DNA of 64,000 nucleotides from JAUXFS01 sp963772635. Its GTDB lineage: Bacteria > Pseudomonadota > Alphaproteobacteria > Rhodospirillales > Defluviicoccaceae. The first letter of the stretch is position 1. Each line of letters starts with the position of its first letter. The DNA is taken from positions 1 to 64,000 of the forward strand of contig CAVYYK010000026.1 of the NCBI GenBank assembly GCA_963772635.1, read 5' to 3'. A program made the translations under genes and the position numbers. Below the pieces are notes generated by a model. It worked only from the letters and a program-made list of their open reading frames with translations, was not told the DNA's origin and did no database searches. Shown here in pieces: positions 16,757 to 25,852 of this stretch.

Positions 16757-16867
16757 TTCGCTGCAAAGCGGCTTGCGGGAACGATCGAATGAAGCCACTT
16801 TCGGCAACAAAATCGTGGCAAGTCTCTCGTCCGACATATATTTAGAGGACGATCAGTTGGAGGCGTG

Positions 16868-19657
16868 ATGTACCGCATCAAAAACCGTCGCGCCATAATC
16901 AACCGCAAGGCCCTTGTTCGCGAACTCGAGGAACAGGTGAGCTGGGGCGGTTATGCGCCGAACAAACGCGATATCCTCCTGCAGATTTTGAAGGCGGCCC
17001 TGTATCGCGGTGTCGGCGAGGTTCGCCGGCGCTTCGAGGAGGAGAACGCCAAAGGCGCGGCGGTGGTCCACGCCAATTCCTACCTCGTGGATCAGCTGGT
17101 ACGCACCCTTTACGACTTCGCCTGTACCCATGTCTATCCGGTCGCCAATCCGACCACCGGAGAACAGTTGTCGATCGTTGCCACCGGCGGCTATGGCCGG
17201 GGCGAACTGTCGCCGTTTTCCGACATCGACCTGATGTTCCTGATCCCCTACAAATCCACCCCCCATACCGAGCAGATCGTCGAATACGTGCTCTACATGC
17301 TGTGGGACCTGGGTCTCAAGGTGGGTCACGCCACCCGCTCCGTCGACGATTGCGTCCGCTTGGCCAAGACCGACCTCACCATCTGCACCAGCCTGCTCGA
17401 GTCCCGATGGTTGTGCGGTGATCGCGCACTTTGTCTGAGTTTCGAGCGTCGGTTCATGAAGGACGTGGTTTCCGGAACCGGCGCCCAGTTCGTTCAGGCG
17501 AAGCTTACCGAACGGAATGCCCGCCATGAGCGAATGGGTGACACCCGTTACGTGCTGGAGCCCCACATAAAGGAAGGCAAAGGCGGACTACGGGATCTCC
17601 ATACGCTGTTCTGGATCGCGAAATACCTTTACCAGGTCAGGGACATGGGGGAACTGGTTGCCCGCGGGGTATTCACCGAGGCCGATGTCCGCCACTTCAG
17701 GAATGCGGAAAATTTCCTGTGGACGGTCCGCTGTTATCTTCATTACGTGGCGGGCCGACCCGAGGAAAGGCTGACCTTCAACGTCCAGGAACTGATCAGC
17801 AGCCGCCTCGGCTATACCGACCGTGCCGGTGCCCGGGGCGTCGAACGGTTCATGAAGCACTATTTCCTCGTCACCAAGACGGTCGGCGATCTGACCCGCG
17901 TTCTGTGCGCGGTGCTCGAGGAGGAGCAGAAAAAGCCGCGATTCCGCTTGCGGCTTCCTTCGTTGCCGCTGTTCCGGCGGCCGCCCGAGGGTTTCAGGTT
18001 CGACAGTGGTCGGTTGAAAGTGATGTCCGAGGACGCCTTCGCGACCGATCCGGTCAAGCTGCTCCGATTGTTCCATGAGGCCCAGCGCCAGGGGCTCGAC
18101 ATTCATCCGCATACGTTGCGGCTGGTTCACCAGAATCTCAAGCGAATCAACGGATCGGTACGCGCCGATCTGGAGGCCAATCGTCTGTTCATGGAGATGC
18201 TGACCTCCGAGAACGATCCGGAAACCACGCTAAAGCGGCTCAACGAGGCCGGTGTATTTGGTCGCTTCATCCCGGAATTCGGTCGTGTCGTCGCTCAGAT
18301 GCAATACGACATGTACCACGTCTATACCGTCGACGAGCACACGATCCGTGCCATCGGCATCCTGCACCGGATCGAAAAGGGCGAGCTCAAGGAAGCACAT
18401 CCGGAGGCCAGCGCCGTCGTCGGCGAGATCCGGTCTCGACGCGCGATGTACTTGGCGGTGCTTCTCCACGATATCGCCAAGGGTCGCCAGGGAGATCACT
18501 CGGAAATCGGCGCGGAGATCGCCCTCGATCTCGGCCCGCAGCTCGGTCTCGACGATTGGGAGACGGAAACGGTGTCCTGGCTGGTGCGCCACCATCTGCT
18601 GATGAGCAGAACCGCCTTCAAGCGCGATCTGGACGACACGAGGACGGTCATCGACTTCACCGCCCAGGTGCAGTCGCCGGAGCGCCTGCGGATGCTCCTG
18701 GTGTTGACCCATGCCGACATTCACGCGGTGGGGCCCGGTATCTGGAATGCCTGGAAATCGGGGCTCTTGCGGGAGCTGTACTACCGGGCTCTCGAAGAAA
18801 TGGAGATGACCGGAGGTCAACCCGTGGAACGCCGCACACTGCGGGTGGAGCGCGCCCAGGAACGTTTGCGGGAACGGTTGTCCGACTGGCAAGAGGAGAT
18901 GCGTGAACGATACATTGGCCGGGGCTACTCCGATTACTGGCTCGCCTTCGACGTGGAGGCCCACGTCCGGCACTTCAATCTGATGCGTGAAGCGGAATCC
19001 GAGGATCGCCCGCTGCGCATCGAGACCTTTCATTACCCGGAACGCGACATCACCGAAATCATCATCTACGCGCCCGACCATCCGGGCCTGTTCGCCCGCA
19101 TTGCCGGCGCGATAGCCCTGAGCGGCGCCTCGATCGTCGACGCCAAGATCATGACCCTTGCCAACAGCATGGCGCTCGATACCTTCTCGATCCAAAAACC
19201 CAACGGTGGCCCGGTCGACAGTCCGGGGCGCATCCACAAGCTTTCGAGCCGCATCGAAGAAGCCATCGCCGGGCAGCTGCACACGGCTCGCGAGTTGGAA
19301 GCGATCCGCGCCAGAGCCCTGCCCACCCGCACCCGCGTGTTCAAGGTTCCACCGGCGGTGCTTTTCGACAACAAGGCCAGCAAGAACCATACGGTGATCG
19401 AGGTCAACGGCCGCGACCGTGTCGGGTTCCTGCATGACATTACCTCGACGCTGACCGCACTCGGACTGCAGATCGTCAGCGCCCACATCTCCACCTACGG
19501 CGAGCGGGTGGTCGACGTCTTTTATGTCAAGGACGTGTTCGGCCTGAAGGTCGAACAGCGGATCAAGCTCGAGCGCATCGAGCAACGGTTGCTCGAGGCC
19601 ATCGAGCCTTTGGCAGCAAATTCGTCCAAGGATCCGGAGAGCGCCGCGGCCGAATAG
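16868..19657 (+). CDS. glnD: PII uridylyltransferase/uridylyl-removing enzyme GlnD
   Basis: 929-residue bifunctional nitrogen sensor. It uridylylates PII proteins when glutamine is low and removes UMP when glutamine is high. Domains in order: nucleotidyltransferase with GGYGRGELSPFSDIDL at about 106-121; HD phosphohydrolase with LLHDIAKGRQGDHSEIGAEI near 531-550; and two C-terminal ACT domains, DHPGLFARIAGAIALSGASI near 736 and DRVGFLHDITSTLTALGLQI near 848. GTG 16865 and ATG 16868 are adjacent; ATG was preferred because GGAGG sits five bases upstream. murJ follows 50 bases later. The PII and glutamine synthetase genes are not in this window. Confidence 0.97.
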   Translation: MYRIKNRRAIINRKALVRELEEQVSWGGYAPNKRDILLQILKAALYRGVGEVRRRFEEENAKGAAVVHANSYLVDQLVRTLYDFACTHVYPVANPTTGEQLSIVATGGYGRGELSPFSDIDLMFLIPYKSTPHTEQIVEYVLYMLWDLGLKVGHATRSVDDCVRLAKTDLTICTSLLESRWLCGDRALCLSFERRFMKDVVSGTGAQFVQAKLTERNARHERMGDTRYVLEPHIKEGKGGLRDLHTLFWIAKYLYQVRDMGELVARGVFTEADVRHFRNAENFLWTVRCYLHYVAGRPEERLTFNVQELISSRLGYTDRAGARGVERFMKHYFLVTKTVGDLTRVLCAVLEEEQKKPRFRLRLPSLPLFRRPPEGFRFDSGRLKVMSEDAFATDPVKLLRLFHEAQRQGLDIHPHTLRLVHQNLKRINGSVRADLEANRLFMEMLTSENDPETTLKRLNEAGVFGRFIPEFGRVVAQMQYDMYHVYTVDEHTIRAIGILHRIEKGELKEAHPEASAVVGEIRSRRAMYLAVLLHDIAKGRQGDHSEIGAEIALDLGPQLGLDDWETETVSWLVRHHLLMSRTAFKRDLDDTRTVIDFTAQVQSPERLRMLLVLTHADIHAVGPGIWNAWKSGLLRELYYRALEEMEMTGGQPVERRTLRVERAQERLRERLSDWQEEMRERYIGRGYSDYWLAFDVEAHVRHFNLMREAESEDRPLRIETFHYPERDITEIIIYAPDHPGLFARIAGAIALSGASIVDAKIMTLANSMALDTFSIQKPNGGPVDSPGRIHKLSSRIEEAIAGQLHTARELEAIRARALPTRTRVFKVPPAVLFDNKASKNHTVIEVNGRDRVGFLHDITSTLTALGLQIVSAHISTYGERVVDVFYVKDVFGLKVEQRIKLERIEQRLLEAIEPLAANSSKDPESAAAE

Positions 19658-19707
19658 GCGGCTATCGTTTGCTTTTCCCCGCCGCGAAAACCGGCTAGAC
19701 ACGCGAC

Positions 19708-21261
19708 ATGGCGCTGCTCCGTTCCATCGCCACCATCGGCGGATTGACCTCGGTCAGCCGGCTCTTCGGCTTCGTCCGCGACATTCTGATCGCCTCGGCG
19801 CTTGGCGCCGGCCCGGTTGCCGACGCCTTCTTCGTGGCCTTAAAGTTTCCCAATCTGTTCCGGCGGTTGTTTGCCGAGGGTGCCTTTACCGCCGCGTTCG
19901 TGCCGATCTTCGCCGGGGTGCTGGAGACCGAAGGCCGGGACCAGGCCCGCGCCTTCGCCGAACAGGCCCTGAGCGTGCTGACGCTGGCGCTGCTGTTGTT
20001 CGTCACCGTCATGCAGATCGCGATGCCGCTGGCGATGTACGGGATGGCGCCGGGTTTCGCGGCGTCGCCTGAGAAGTTCGACCTCGCCGTGCTGTTTTCC
20101 CGTATCACCTTTCCCTATCTGCTGTTCATCTCGATGGTGTCGCTGATGGCGGGGGTGCTGAACTCCTTCGGTCGTTTCGCGGCGGCGGCAGCGACGCCGA
20201 TTCTGCTGAACCTGTGCCTGATCTTCGCGGTGGTGGGAGTGGCACCGCTGACCGCGACCCCCGGGCATGCGCTCGCTTGGGGCGTTGCCGGCGCCGGCGT
20301 GGTGCAGTTTCTCTGGTTGCTGGTCGCCTGCGCGCGGGCGGGAATTCGGCTACGGTTGCCGTGGCCAAGGTTGACCCCCCGTGTGCGCCTGCTCATGCGT
20401 CGCGCGCTGCCGGTCGCGGTCGGCGCCGGCATCTACCAGATCAATCTGTTGATCGATACCGTCATCGCATCATTGCTGCCGTCGGGTTCGATTTCCTATC
20501 TGTTCTATGCCGACCGCGTGAACCAGCTTCCTCTCGGCATCGTCGGCGTCGCCGTCGGTACGGCATTGCTCCCCCTGCTCTCCCGGCAGGTGCGCGGCGG
20601 AAATGACGAAGCCGCCCTCCACAGCCAGAACCGTGCGTTGGAGTTCGCCTTCCTGCTGACCTTGCCGGCGGCGGCGGCGCTGATCGTGATTGCCAGCCCG
20701 GTGATCTCGGTGCTGTTCGAACGGGGTGAATTCGGGGCCGCTGAAGCCAGGGCGACGGCCGCGGCGCTGTCGGCCTATGCGACCGGCCTTCCCGCCTATG
20801 TCCTCGCCAAGACGCTGACGCCCGGCTACTACGCCCGCGAGGACACCGCCACGCCGGTCAAAATCGCGGTGCTGACCACGATGGTCAATCTGGTCCTGAA
20901 CCTCATTCTGATGGGGCCGTTTCAATACGTCGGCATTGCCATCGCCACATCCGTCTCGTCGTGGATCAACGCCGGCCTGCTCGCCTTGGTTCTGCGTCGC
21001 CGGGGATTCCTCGCCATCGACGCCCGACTCCGGCGCCGGCTGCCGCGGATGGTGCTGGCCAGCTTCGCCATGGCCGCGGTCCTGGTCGCCGTTCACGCCG
21101 GGCTCGCCGGGTGGCTGACGGGAGGTCCTACACAGCGCGTGGTGGCGCTTGCCACGTTGATCCTGACCGGAATGGCTGTCTTCGCAGCCGTCGCCCAGCT
21201 CACCGGTGCCGCCGGACTCCGGGATCTGCGCGGACTGATGCGCGGACGGGACGCCGCTTGA
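19708..21261 (+). CDS. murJ: Lipid II flippase MurJ
   Basis: 517-residue integral membrane protein of the MOP superfamily with about 14 hydrophobic helices. MurJ moves lipid II across the inner membrane for peptidoglycan synthesis. The N-terminus is diagnostic: SRLFGFVRDILIASALGAGP with the essential arginines, then FPNLFRRLFAEGAFTAAFVP. Later signatures are YADRVNQLPLGIVGVAVGTA and LAKTLTPGYYAREDTATPVK. ATG 19708 (MALLRSIATIGGLTSVSRLF) is the usual start. The glnD-murJ-trpS order is common in alphaproteobacteria, and trpS begins 65 bases downstream. Confidence 0.97.
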   Translation: MALLRSIATIGGLTSVSRLFGFVRDILIASALGAGPVADAFFVALKFPNLFRRLFAEGAFTAAFVPIFAGVLETEGRDQARAFAEQALSVLTLALLLFVTVMQIAMPLAMYGMAPGFAASPEKFDLAVLFSRITFPYLLFISMVSLMAGVLNSFGRFAAAAATPILLNLCLIFAVVGVAPLTATPGHALAWGVAGAGVVQFLWLLVACARAGIRLRLPWPRLTPRVRLLMRRALPVAVGAGIYQINLLIDTVIASLLPSGSISYLFYADRVNQLPLGIVGVAVGTALLPLLSRQVRGGNDEAALHSQNRALEFAFLLTLPAAAALIVIASPVISVLFERGEFGAAEARATAAALSAYATGLPAYVLAKTLTPGYYAREDTATPVKIAVLTTMVNLVLNLILMGPFQYVGIAIATSVSSWINAGLLALVLRRRGFLAIDARLRRRLPRMVLASFAMAAVLVAVHAGLAGWLTGGPTQRVVALATLILTGMAVFAAVAQLTGAAGLRDLRGLMRGRDAA

Positions 21262-21326
21262 CCGATTTGGTCTGAACGGCCATAAACCGGCGCGCCGGCA
21301 CAACATATTGGAACAATCGGGGTAGC

Positions 21327-22325
21327 ATGAACCGCATTTTTTCCGGCATTCAGCCTACGGGAAACCTGCATCTCGGCAATTATCTCGGGGCGATCCGCAA
21401 TTGGGTCCGCCTGCAGAACGAATACGACTGCATCTTCTGCATGGTCGACATGCACGCGATCACCGTCTGGCAGGATCCCAAGGAACTGGTGGCCAACACC
21501 CGGGAAGTGACGGCGGCGGTGCTCGCCGCAGGCGTCGATCCCAAATCCAGCATCATGTTCGTGCAAAGCCAGGTTCCCGGCCACGCACAGCTCGCCTGGA
21601 TCTTCAACTGCGTGGCCCGGCTCGGCTGGCTCAACCGGATGACCCAGTTCAAGGACAAGGCGGGGAAGAACCGCGAGAACGCCTCAGTCGGCCTGTTTGC
21701 CTATCCCAATCTCATGGCCGCCGACATTCTGCTCTACAAGGCGACCCATGTTCCGGTCGGCGAGGACCAGAAGCAGCACCTGGAGCTGAGCCGCGACATC
21801 GCCCAGAAGTTCAACAACGATTTCGGCGTCGAGCTGTTTCCGATCGTCGAGCCGCTGATCTTCGGTCCGGCGACGCGGGTGATGTCGCTGCGCGACGGGA
21901 CCAAGAAGATGAGCAAATCGGACGCGTCCGACTATTCCCGCATCAACATGATCGACGACGCCGACACCATCGCCCTCAAGATCCGCAAGTCCAAGACCGA
22001 TCCTCACTTCATGCCCGACTCGCCGGAAGGCTTCGAGGGGCGGCCCGAAGCGGCGAACCTGATGGGCATTTACGCGGGACTAACGGACATGGAACTCGAG
22101 CAGGTGTGCGCGCGGTTTGCAGGCTGGCCCTTTTCGAAGTTCAAGACGGAGCTGGCCGACGTCGCGGTCGAGAAGCTGTCTCCTATCGGAGCCGAATGCA
22201 TCCGGCTGCAAAAAGACCCCGGTTACGTCGACGGGCTTCTTCGCGACGGAGCTGCCCGCGCCTCGGCGATCGCCGAACCGATCCTTCGGGAGATTTACGA
22301 TGCCGTCGGGTTCCTGCGGCCTTGA
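21327..22325 (+). CDS. trpS: Tryptophanyl-tRNA synthetase
   Basis: 332-residue class I aminoacyl-tRNA synthetase that charges tRNA-Trp. The HIGH-type motif is HLGNYLG (residues 15-21) in FSGIQPTGNLHLGNYLGA, and the KMSKS loop is exact at 194-198 (KKMSKSDAS). The central ATP/tryptophan region contains MVDMHAITVWQDPKEL and PVGEDQKQHLELSRDIAQKF. GGGGTAGC just before ATG 21327 is the ribosome site. A 12-base palindrome of C and G (21287-21298) lies between murJ and trpS. It is small and lacks a T-run, so I do not call it a terminator. NfuA follows after 92 bases. Confidence 0.98.
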   Translation: MNRIFSGIQPTGNLHLGNYLGAIRNWVRLQNEYDCIFCMVDMHAITVWQDPKELVANTREVTAAVLAAGVDPKSSIMFVQSQVPGHAQLAWIFNCVARLGWLNRMTQFKDKAGKNRENASVGLFAYPNLMAADILLYKATHVPVGEDQKQHLELSRDIAQKFNNDFGVELFPIVEPLIFGPATRVMSLRDGTKKMSKSDASDYSRINMIDDADTIALKIRKSKTDPHFMPDSPEGFEGRPEAANLMGIYAGLTDMELEQVCARFAGWPFSKFKTELADVAVEKLSPIGAECIRLQKDPGYVDGLLRDGAARASAIAEPILREIYDAVGFLRP

Positions 22326-22417
22326 TAATGTGCCCTGAGCGGCCCATGTTTCATTCTGCCAGGAGTTGGCCATGCGGCGCGAAGGCGCGGTCCGCAGTAA
22401 GAGGAGAAGAGAGCTCC

Positions 22418-22972
22418 ATGTTCATTCAAACCGAGACGACGCCTAATCCGGCAACCCTGAAATTCCTGCCGGGCTGTGATGTGATGACACGGGGCACCGC
22501 GAATTTCACCGGCCCCGAGGAGGCGGCGAAATCACCGCTGGCGCTTCGGCTGTTCGAAATCGACGGAGTCAGCGGCGTTTTCCTCGGCAGCGATTTCGTC
22601 ACCGTGACCAAGATGCCGACGCGGGATTGGGAGGTGATGAAGCCGTTCGTTCTGAGCGCCATCATGGACCATTTCACGTCCGGGGCTTCGGTCGTCGCCG
22701 ACGAGGCTTCCGCTCCCGGTGGGGAACCGGAAGACGACGCAATTGCCGCCCAGATCAAGGAATTGCTCGAGACACGGGTGCGGCCGGCTGTCGCCCAGGA
22801 CGGCGGGGACATCGTCTTTCAGGGATTCGAGAACGGCATCGTCTATCTGCATATGCAAGGCGCATGCTCGGGCTGCCCGAGTTCGACGGCGACGCTCAAG
22901 CATGGCATCGAGAACATGTTGAAATATTACGTGCCCGAGGTTCAGGAAGTGCGCCCCGTCGAAGACTGGTAG
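22418..22972 (+). CDS. nfuA: NfuA-type Fe-S cluster carrier
   Basis: 184-residue Nfu protein. The N-terminal Nfu_N domain begins IQTETTPNPATLKFLPG. The C-terminal NifU-like domain carries the cluster-binding CxxC in GACSGCPSSTATLKHGIENM. Two such chains share a [4Fe-4S] cluster and pass it to target enzymes, with a role under oxidative or iron stress. ATG 22418 is preceded by AAGAGGAGAAGAGAG, a strong ribosome site. An open frame runs further upstream through trpS but has no relationship to the family. Alphaproteobacteria often place nfuA next to trpS, followed here by a reductase gene. Confidence 0.96.
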   Translation: MFIQTETTPNPATLKFLPGCDVMTRGTANFTGPEEAAKSPLALRLFEIDGVSGVFLGSDFVTVTKMPTRDWEVMKPFVLSAIMDHFTSGASVVADEASAPGGEPEDDAIAAQIKELLETRVRPAVAQDGGDIVFQGFENGIVYLHMQGACSGCPSSTATLKHGIENMLKYYVPEVQEVRPVEDW

Positions 22973-23079
22973 GCCGACCGCGACGGCCTGGTAACCCGCT
23001 CTTTGTATTTTTCCCGTTTGGACGGTCGCGTATAATCGCCACCGAGGGAATGCCGCGACAACGTCAGGGGAGAGCAGGC

Positions 23080-23670
23080 GTGAGTACCGTGATCGACAAA
23101 CGGGCGCTTGATGTTCTTTTTCGCCAAGCGCGCACCCACAACGGCTGGAAAGGGGAACCGGTCGGCGAAGATCTTCTCCGGGCGGTCTGGGATCTGGCGA
23201 GAATGGGCCCGACCAGCGCTAATTGCAGCCCGGCGCGTATCGTCTTCGTGATCTCGCCCGAGGCCAAGCACAAGCTGAAGCCCTGCCTCATCGAAGGCAA
23301 CGTCGAAAAGACGATGGCGGCGCCGGCGACGGCGATCATCGGTCACGATCTGGAGTTCCACGACCGACTGCCCGAACTGTTTCCCCACACCGACGCGCGC
23401 TCCTGGTTCGCCGGCAAACCGTCTCACATCGAAACCACGGCATTTCGCAATGGTACCCTGCAAGGGGCCTACTTCATCCTCGCGGCGCGGGCACTCGGGC
23501 TCGATTGCGGGCCGATGTCCGGTTTCGACAACGCCAAGGTCGACGAAGCCTTTTTCGCCGGGACCCCCATCCGCTCCAACTTCCTCTGCAATATCGGCCA
23601 CGGCGATCCGGATAAGCTCCACCCGCGCAATCCGCGACTGGCGTTCGACGACGCCTGCAAAGTGGTTTAG
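23080..23670 (+). CDS. rutE: Nitroreductase-family malonic semialdehyde reductase (RutE-like)
   Basis: 196 residues, the same length as E. coli RutE, an FMN-dependent nitroreductase-family enzyme that reduces malonic semialdehyde to 3-hydroxypropionate. Matching segments are ALDVLFRQARTHNGW, ARMGPTSANCSPARIVFV (FMN-binding serine/asparagine), AYFILAARALGLDCGPMSGF and NFLCNIGHGDP. GTG 23080 is favoured by GGGGAGAG upstream and by family length; an in-frame ATG lies ten codons earlier. No other rut genes are present, so it probably has a general aldehyde-reducing role outside pyrimidine breakdown. Confidence 0.93.
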   Translation: MSTVIDKRALDVLFRQARTHNGWKGEPVGEDLLRAVWDLARMGPTSANCSPARIVFVISPEAKHKLKPCLIEGNVEKTMAAPATAIIGHDLEFHDRLPELFPHTDARSWFAGKPSHIETTAFRNGTLQGAYFILAARALGLDCGPMSGFDNAKVDEAFFAGTPIRSNFLCNIGHGDPDKLHPRNPRLAFDDACKVV

Positions 23671-23684
23671 ATCCCGCCCCTCGG

Positions 23685-24242
23685 CTACATCATGCCTTCG
23701 GACAGGACGCTGTCCGACAACACCGGATAGCGCCCCCGAGGCTTGAACAACTGATAGTGCCACCACTCGTTGCGAAAGAAGTCGAAGCCGGCGGCGGTCA
23801 TCACGCCGAGCAGTGTCACCCGGTTACGTTGCGCCTGGACCGGAACGCTGGTATCGCCGTGCCAGGACAGCGGCCGCATGTCGTCGAACCCGGTGCCCAT
23901 GTCCAACTCCCGGCCGCTTTTCGCGTCGATCAGGGTCACGTCGACCGCGGCGCCCATGCTGTGCGGCGAACCGCGTCTCGGGTCGGCGATGTAATCGGGA
24001 TCGGGACAATACTCCCAAAGCTTCCACTGGGCTTCGGCAGGCCGGAAGGCGTCGAAAATCTTCAGTCGGTATCCCAGGGGCGCCGCAAGTTCCACGGCCC
24101 GCCGCAGCAGTTCCGACGTGTCGGCGTGAAGGTAACAGGCTGCGCGCCGGTAAACGGGCCGGCCGGTGAAGTTGCGGGCGGTGGCGTAGGCGATGTCGAT
24201 TTCGACGCCGTAGCCGCCGGGAGTGATTTCAACGAGGGTCAT
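23685..24242 (-). CDS. ddpX: D-alanyl-D-alanine dipeptidase (VanX/DdpX-like)
   Basis: 185-residue zinc peptidase of family M15D. Such enzymes hydrolyse D-Ala-D-Ala, in non-resistant bacteria mainly to recycle cell-wall dipeptide. Zinc ligands are visible in SPHSMGAAVDVTL (H94, D101) and in NEWWHYQLF, whose glutamate is the general base. The transition-state arginine is in FDAFRP. There is no signal peptide, so it is cytoplasmic. ATG 24242 (MTLVEITPGGYGVEID) was chosen because the frame upstream is not conserved and overlaps tsaB on the other strand. No vanA/vanH partners are near, so resistance is not implied. Confidence 0.93.
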   Translation of the reverse strand: MTLVEITPGGYGVEIDIAYATARNFTGRPVYRRAACYLHADTSELLRRAVELAAPLGYRLKIFDAFRPAEAQWKLWEYCPDPDYIADPRRGSPHSMGAAVDVTLIDAKSGRELDMGTGFDDMRPLSWHGDTSVPVQAQRNRVTLLGVMTAAGFDFFRNEWWHYQLFKPRGRYPVLSDSVLSEGMM

Positions 24243-24334
24243 CGAATGATTGGGCTCCGATCGCTGGCGGTTTCTTCCCCAAGGCCGCAGTATAGGCCGG
24301 CGAGTGCAGATCTGCGAGATTGTGGGGACGGCTG

Positions 24335-25033
24335 GTGAAAATTCTGGCGCTGGACACCGCGACATCCTCCTGTTCGGTCGCTTTCTGGGCGGATGGCGTG
24401 AAGGCCTGCCGAACGGCGGCGATCGAGCGGGGGCATGCCGAGGCGTTGATGCCGATGGTGGTCGAGGTGATGGCGGAGGCCGGCGTTGCCTTTGCCGATG
24501 TTGACCTGGTGGCGGTGACCGTCGGCCCGGGCTCCTTTACCGGGCTGCGCATCGGGTTGGCGGCGGCTCGCGGAATGGCGCTTGCCGCTGGCCTGCCGTG
24601 TCTGGGGATCACCACCCTCGAGGCGGTCGCCGAGTCGATCGATCGCCGGCAACAGGCGAACGAGGTGGTGCTGGCGGCATTGGACTCGAAACGAGGAGAT
24701 ATTTTCGCCCAGGCGTTCGCCGCCGTCGACCGCCCGCTGGATCCACCGGTCGCGGTGTCCGTGGACGATCTTCACGCGATCATCCCGGCCGGGACGACCT
24801 TGGACCGCCCCGTCGTCGTCGTCGGCAGCGCCGCCGAAACGGCCGTTCGCGCATTGACCGATGCGGGCCGCCAGGCTGTGGCGGCGGCTGCGGCCGTCCC
24901 CGTCGCTTCAGCCGTCGCCGCCATCGCCGCCCGCCGCCATCGTCGCGGCGCAAAACTCGGGCGGCCGCCGTCGCCTCTGTACCTGCGGCCACCGGATACG
25001 GGGCCGGTCAACGGGGGACTCCCGTCCCGATGA
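24335..25033 (+). CDS. tsaB: tRNA t6A synthesis protein TsaB
   Basis: 232-residue actin-fold (ASKHA) protein, the partner of TsaD in making N6-threonylcarbamoyl-adenosine at position 37 of ANN-decoding tRNAs. Family markers are KILALDTATSSCSVAFW, IERGHAEALMPMV and VTVGPGSFTGLRIGLAAARG. GTG 24335 was chosen because it begins exactly at the family start; TTG 24320 is an alternative. The C-terminus is rich in alanine and arginine. Its stop overlaps the rimI start (ATGA), the widespread tsaB-rimI pair. Essential in most bacteria. Confidence 0.95.
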   Translation: MKILALDTATSSCSVAFWADGVKACRTAAIERGHAEALMPMVVEVMAEAGVAFADVDLVAVTVGPGSFTGLRIGLAAARGMALAAGLPCLGITTLEAVAESIDRRQQANEVVLAALDSKRGDIFAQAFAAVDRPLDPPVAVSVDDLHAIIPAGTTLDRPVVVVGSAAETAVRALTDAGRQAVAAAAAVPVASAVAAIAARRHRRGAKLGRPPSPLYLRPPDTGPVNGGLPSR

Positions 25034-25491
25034 TGGCGGAGTTCCGACTCGTCGATGCAGGCGCCGTGCACGCTCCGGTCATCGCGGCACTCCACGAACA
25101 GTGCTTCGACGAGAGCTGGAGCCCGAAGGCGGTCGCCGACCTGCTGGCAATGCCCGGCGCATTCGGTCTCATCGATTCCGCCGCCGCCGGCCCCGCGGCC
25201 TTCATCCTCTGTCGGGTGGCCGGAGACGAGTGCGAGGTTCTCACCCTCGGCGTGCTCCCCGCTCACCGACGCGCCGGGATGGCCGCAGCAATACTCGACG
25301 CGGCCCTTGCCATTGCATTCGGGCGCGGCGCCCGACGGGTCTTTCTCGAAGTTGCGGAAGACAACAGGGCAGCTCGGGGGCTTTATTCGGCGCACGGCTT
25401 CGCCGGCGTCGGTCGGCGCGCCGGCTACTATGGCGCGGCGGCGGGAACGGATAGCGACGCGTTAATTCTCTCCAGATTGCTGAGTCCCTGA
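25030..25491 (+). CDS. rimI: Ribosomal protein S18 alanine N-acetyltransferase RimI
   Basis: 153-residue GNAT-fold acetyltransferase. RimI acetylates the N-terminal alanine of S18. The acetyl-CoA loop is LGVLPAHRRAGMAAAILDAA (R/Q-x-x-G-x-G/A type), followed by FLEVAEDNRAARGLYSAHGF, the typical beta5-alpha4 region, and RAGYY. The start overlaps the end of tsaB by four bases. ATG 25033 immediately follows the first ATG and cannot be excluded. It converges on the TusA-like gene. Confidence 0.93.
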   Translation: MMAEFRLVDAGAVHAPVIAALHEQCFDESWSPKAVADLLAMPGAFGLIDSAAAGPAAFILCRVAGDECEVLTLGVLPAHRRAGMAAAILDAALAIAFGRGARRVFLEVAEDNRAARGLYSAHGFAGVGRRAGYYGAAAGTDSDALILSRLLSP

Positions 25492-25501
25492 CGGGATCGG
25501 C

Positions 25502-25777
25502 TCAGATTTTGCGGATCCGGAGGCGGTGAATGCCGTGGGCGGCCGCCGCCGGATCTTCGGGCTCCAGCAGGAGCACGACGTGGCCTTCCGCCTTCACCGA
25601 ACGTGGCACGTTGTCCAACGGCTCGGCCCCTGTGAGGCGGATTTCGGCCGTTTGGCCCGTTGCCATGCGCTCGATCAGCAGCTTGGTGCGAACGAATGTA
25701 AGCGGGCACACCTCACCGGTGATATCGAGGAAAAAGTCCGCACTGCTATCGAAACTGTCCTTGGCTGTATTTTTCAT
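25502..25777 (-). CDS. TusA-family sulfur carrier-like protein
   Basis: 91-residue SirA/TusA-fold protein. In sulfur-transfer members the motif is CPxP; here it reads EVCPLTFVRTKLLIERM, keeping the persulfide cysteine but with threonine in place of the second proline. The rest (GQTAEIRLTGAEPLDNVPRS, then VKAEGHVVLLL) matches the family. It may carry sulfur for tRNA thiolation or cofactor synthesis, or be a regulatory relative such as the small TusA-like proteins seen next to MucR or Fe-S genes. It is divergent from the mucR-type gene, with 75 AT-rich bases between them. Confidence 0.85.
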   Translation of the reverse strand: MKNTAKDSFDSSADFFLDITGEVCPLTFVRTKLLIERMATGQTAEIRLTGAEPLDNVPRSVKAEGHVVLLLEPEDPAAAAHGIHRLRIRKI

Positions 25778-25786
25778 GCGACCTTC

Positions 25787-25815
25787 TTGCTTCGCTGTGC
25801 TTTATTTATTATATA
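25787..25815 (+). promoter_or_regulatory. Sigma-70-like promoter for the MucR gene
   Basis: TTGCTT at 25787-25792 and TATATA at 25810-25815 are spaced by 17 bases, a good housekeeping promoter match. It lies in an AT-rich gap and reads toward the MucR-family gene, with transcription expected to start near 25822. MucR proteins bind AT-rich DNA and often repress their own gene, so the same stretch may be an operator. Confidence 0.55.
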
Positions 25816-25852
25816 GCGTCAAACCATACAAAAGACTGGGAAAGAAATTCGA

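Noticed and set aside
14039..16837. Long open frame on the minus strand opposite mutS
   Set aside because: It mirrors the third-position bias of mutS, has low-complexity Arg/Asp/Gln-rich sequence and no family; a high-GC shadow.
23685..24242. Vancomycin resistance gene (VanX)
   Set aside because: DdpX-type dipeptidase without vanA/vanH; in a Gram-negative context it is a recycling enzyme.
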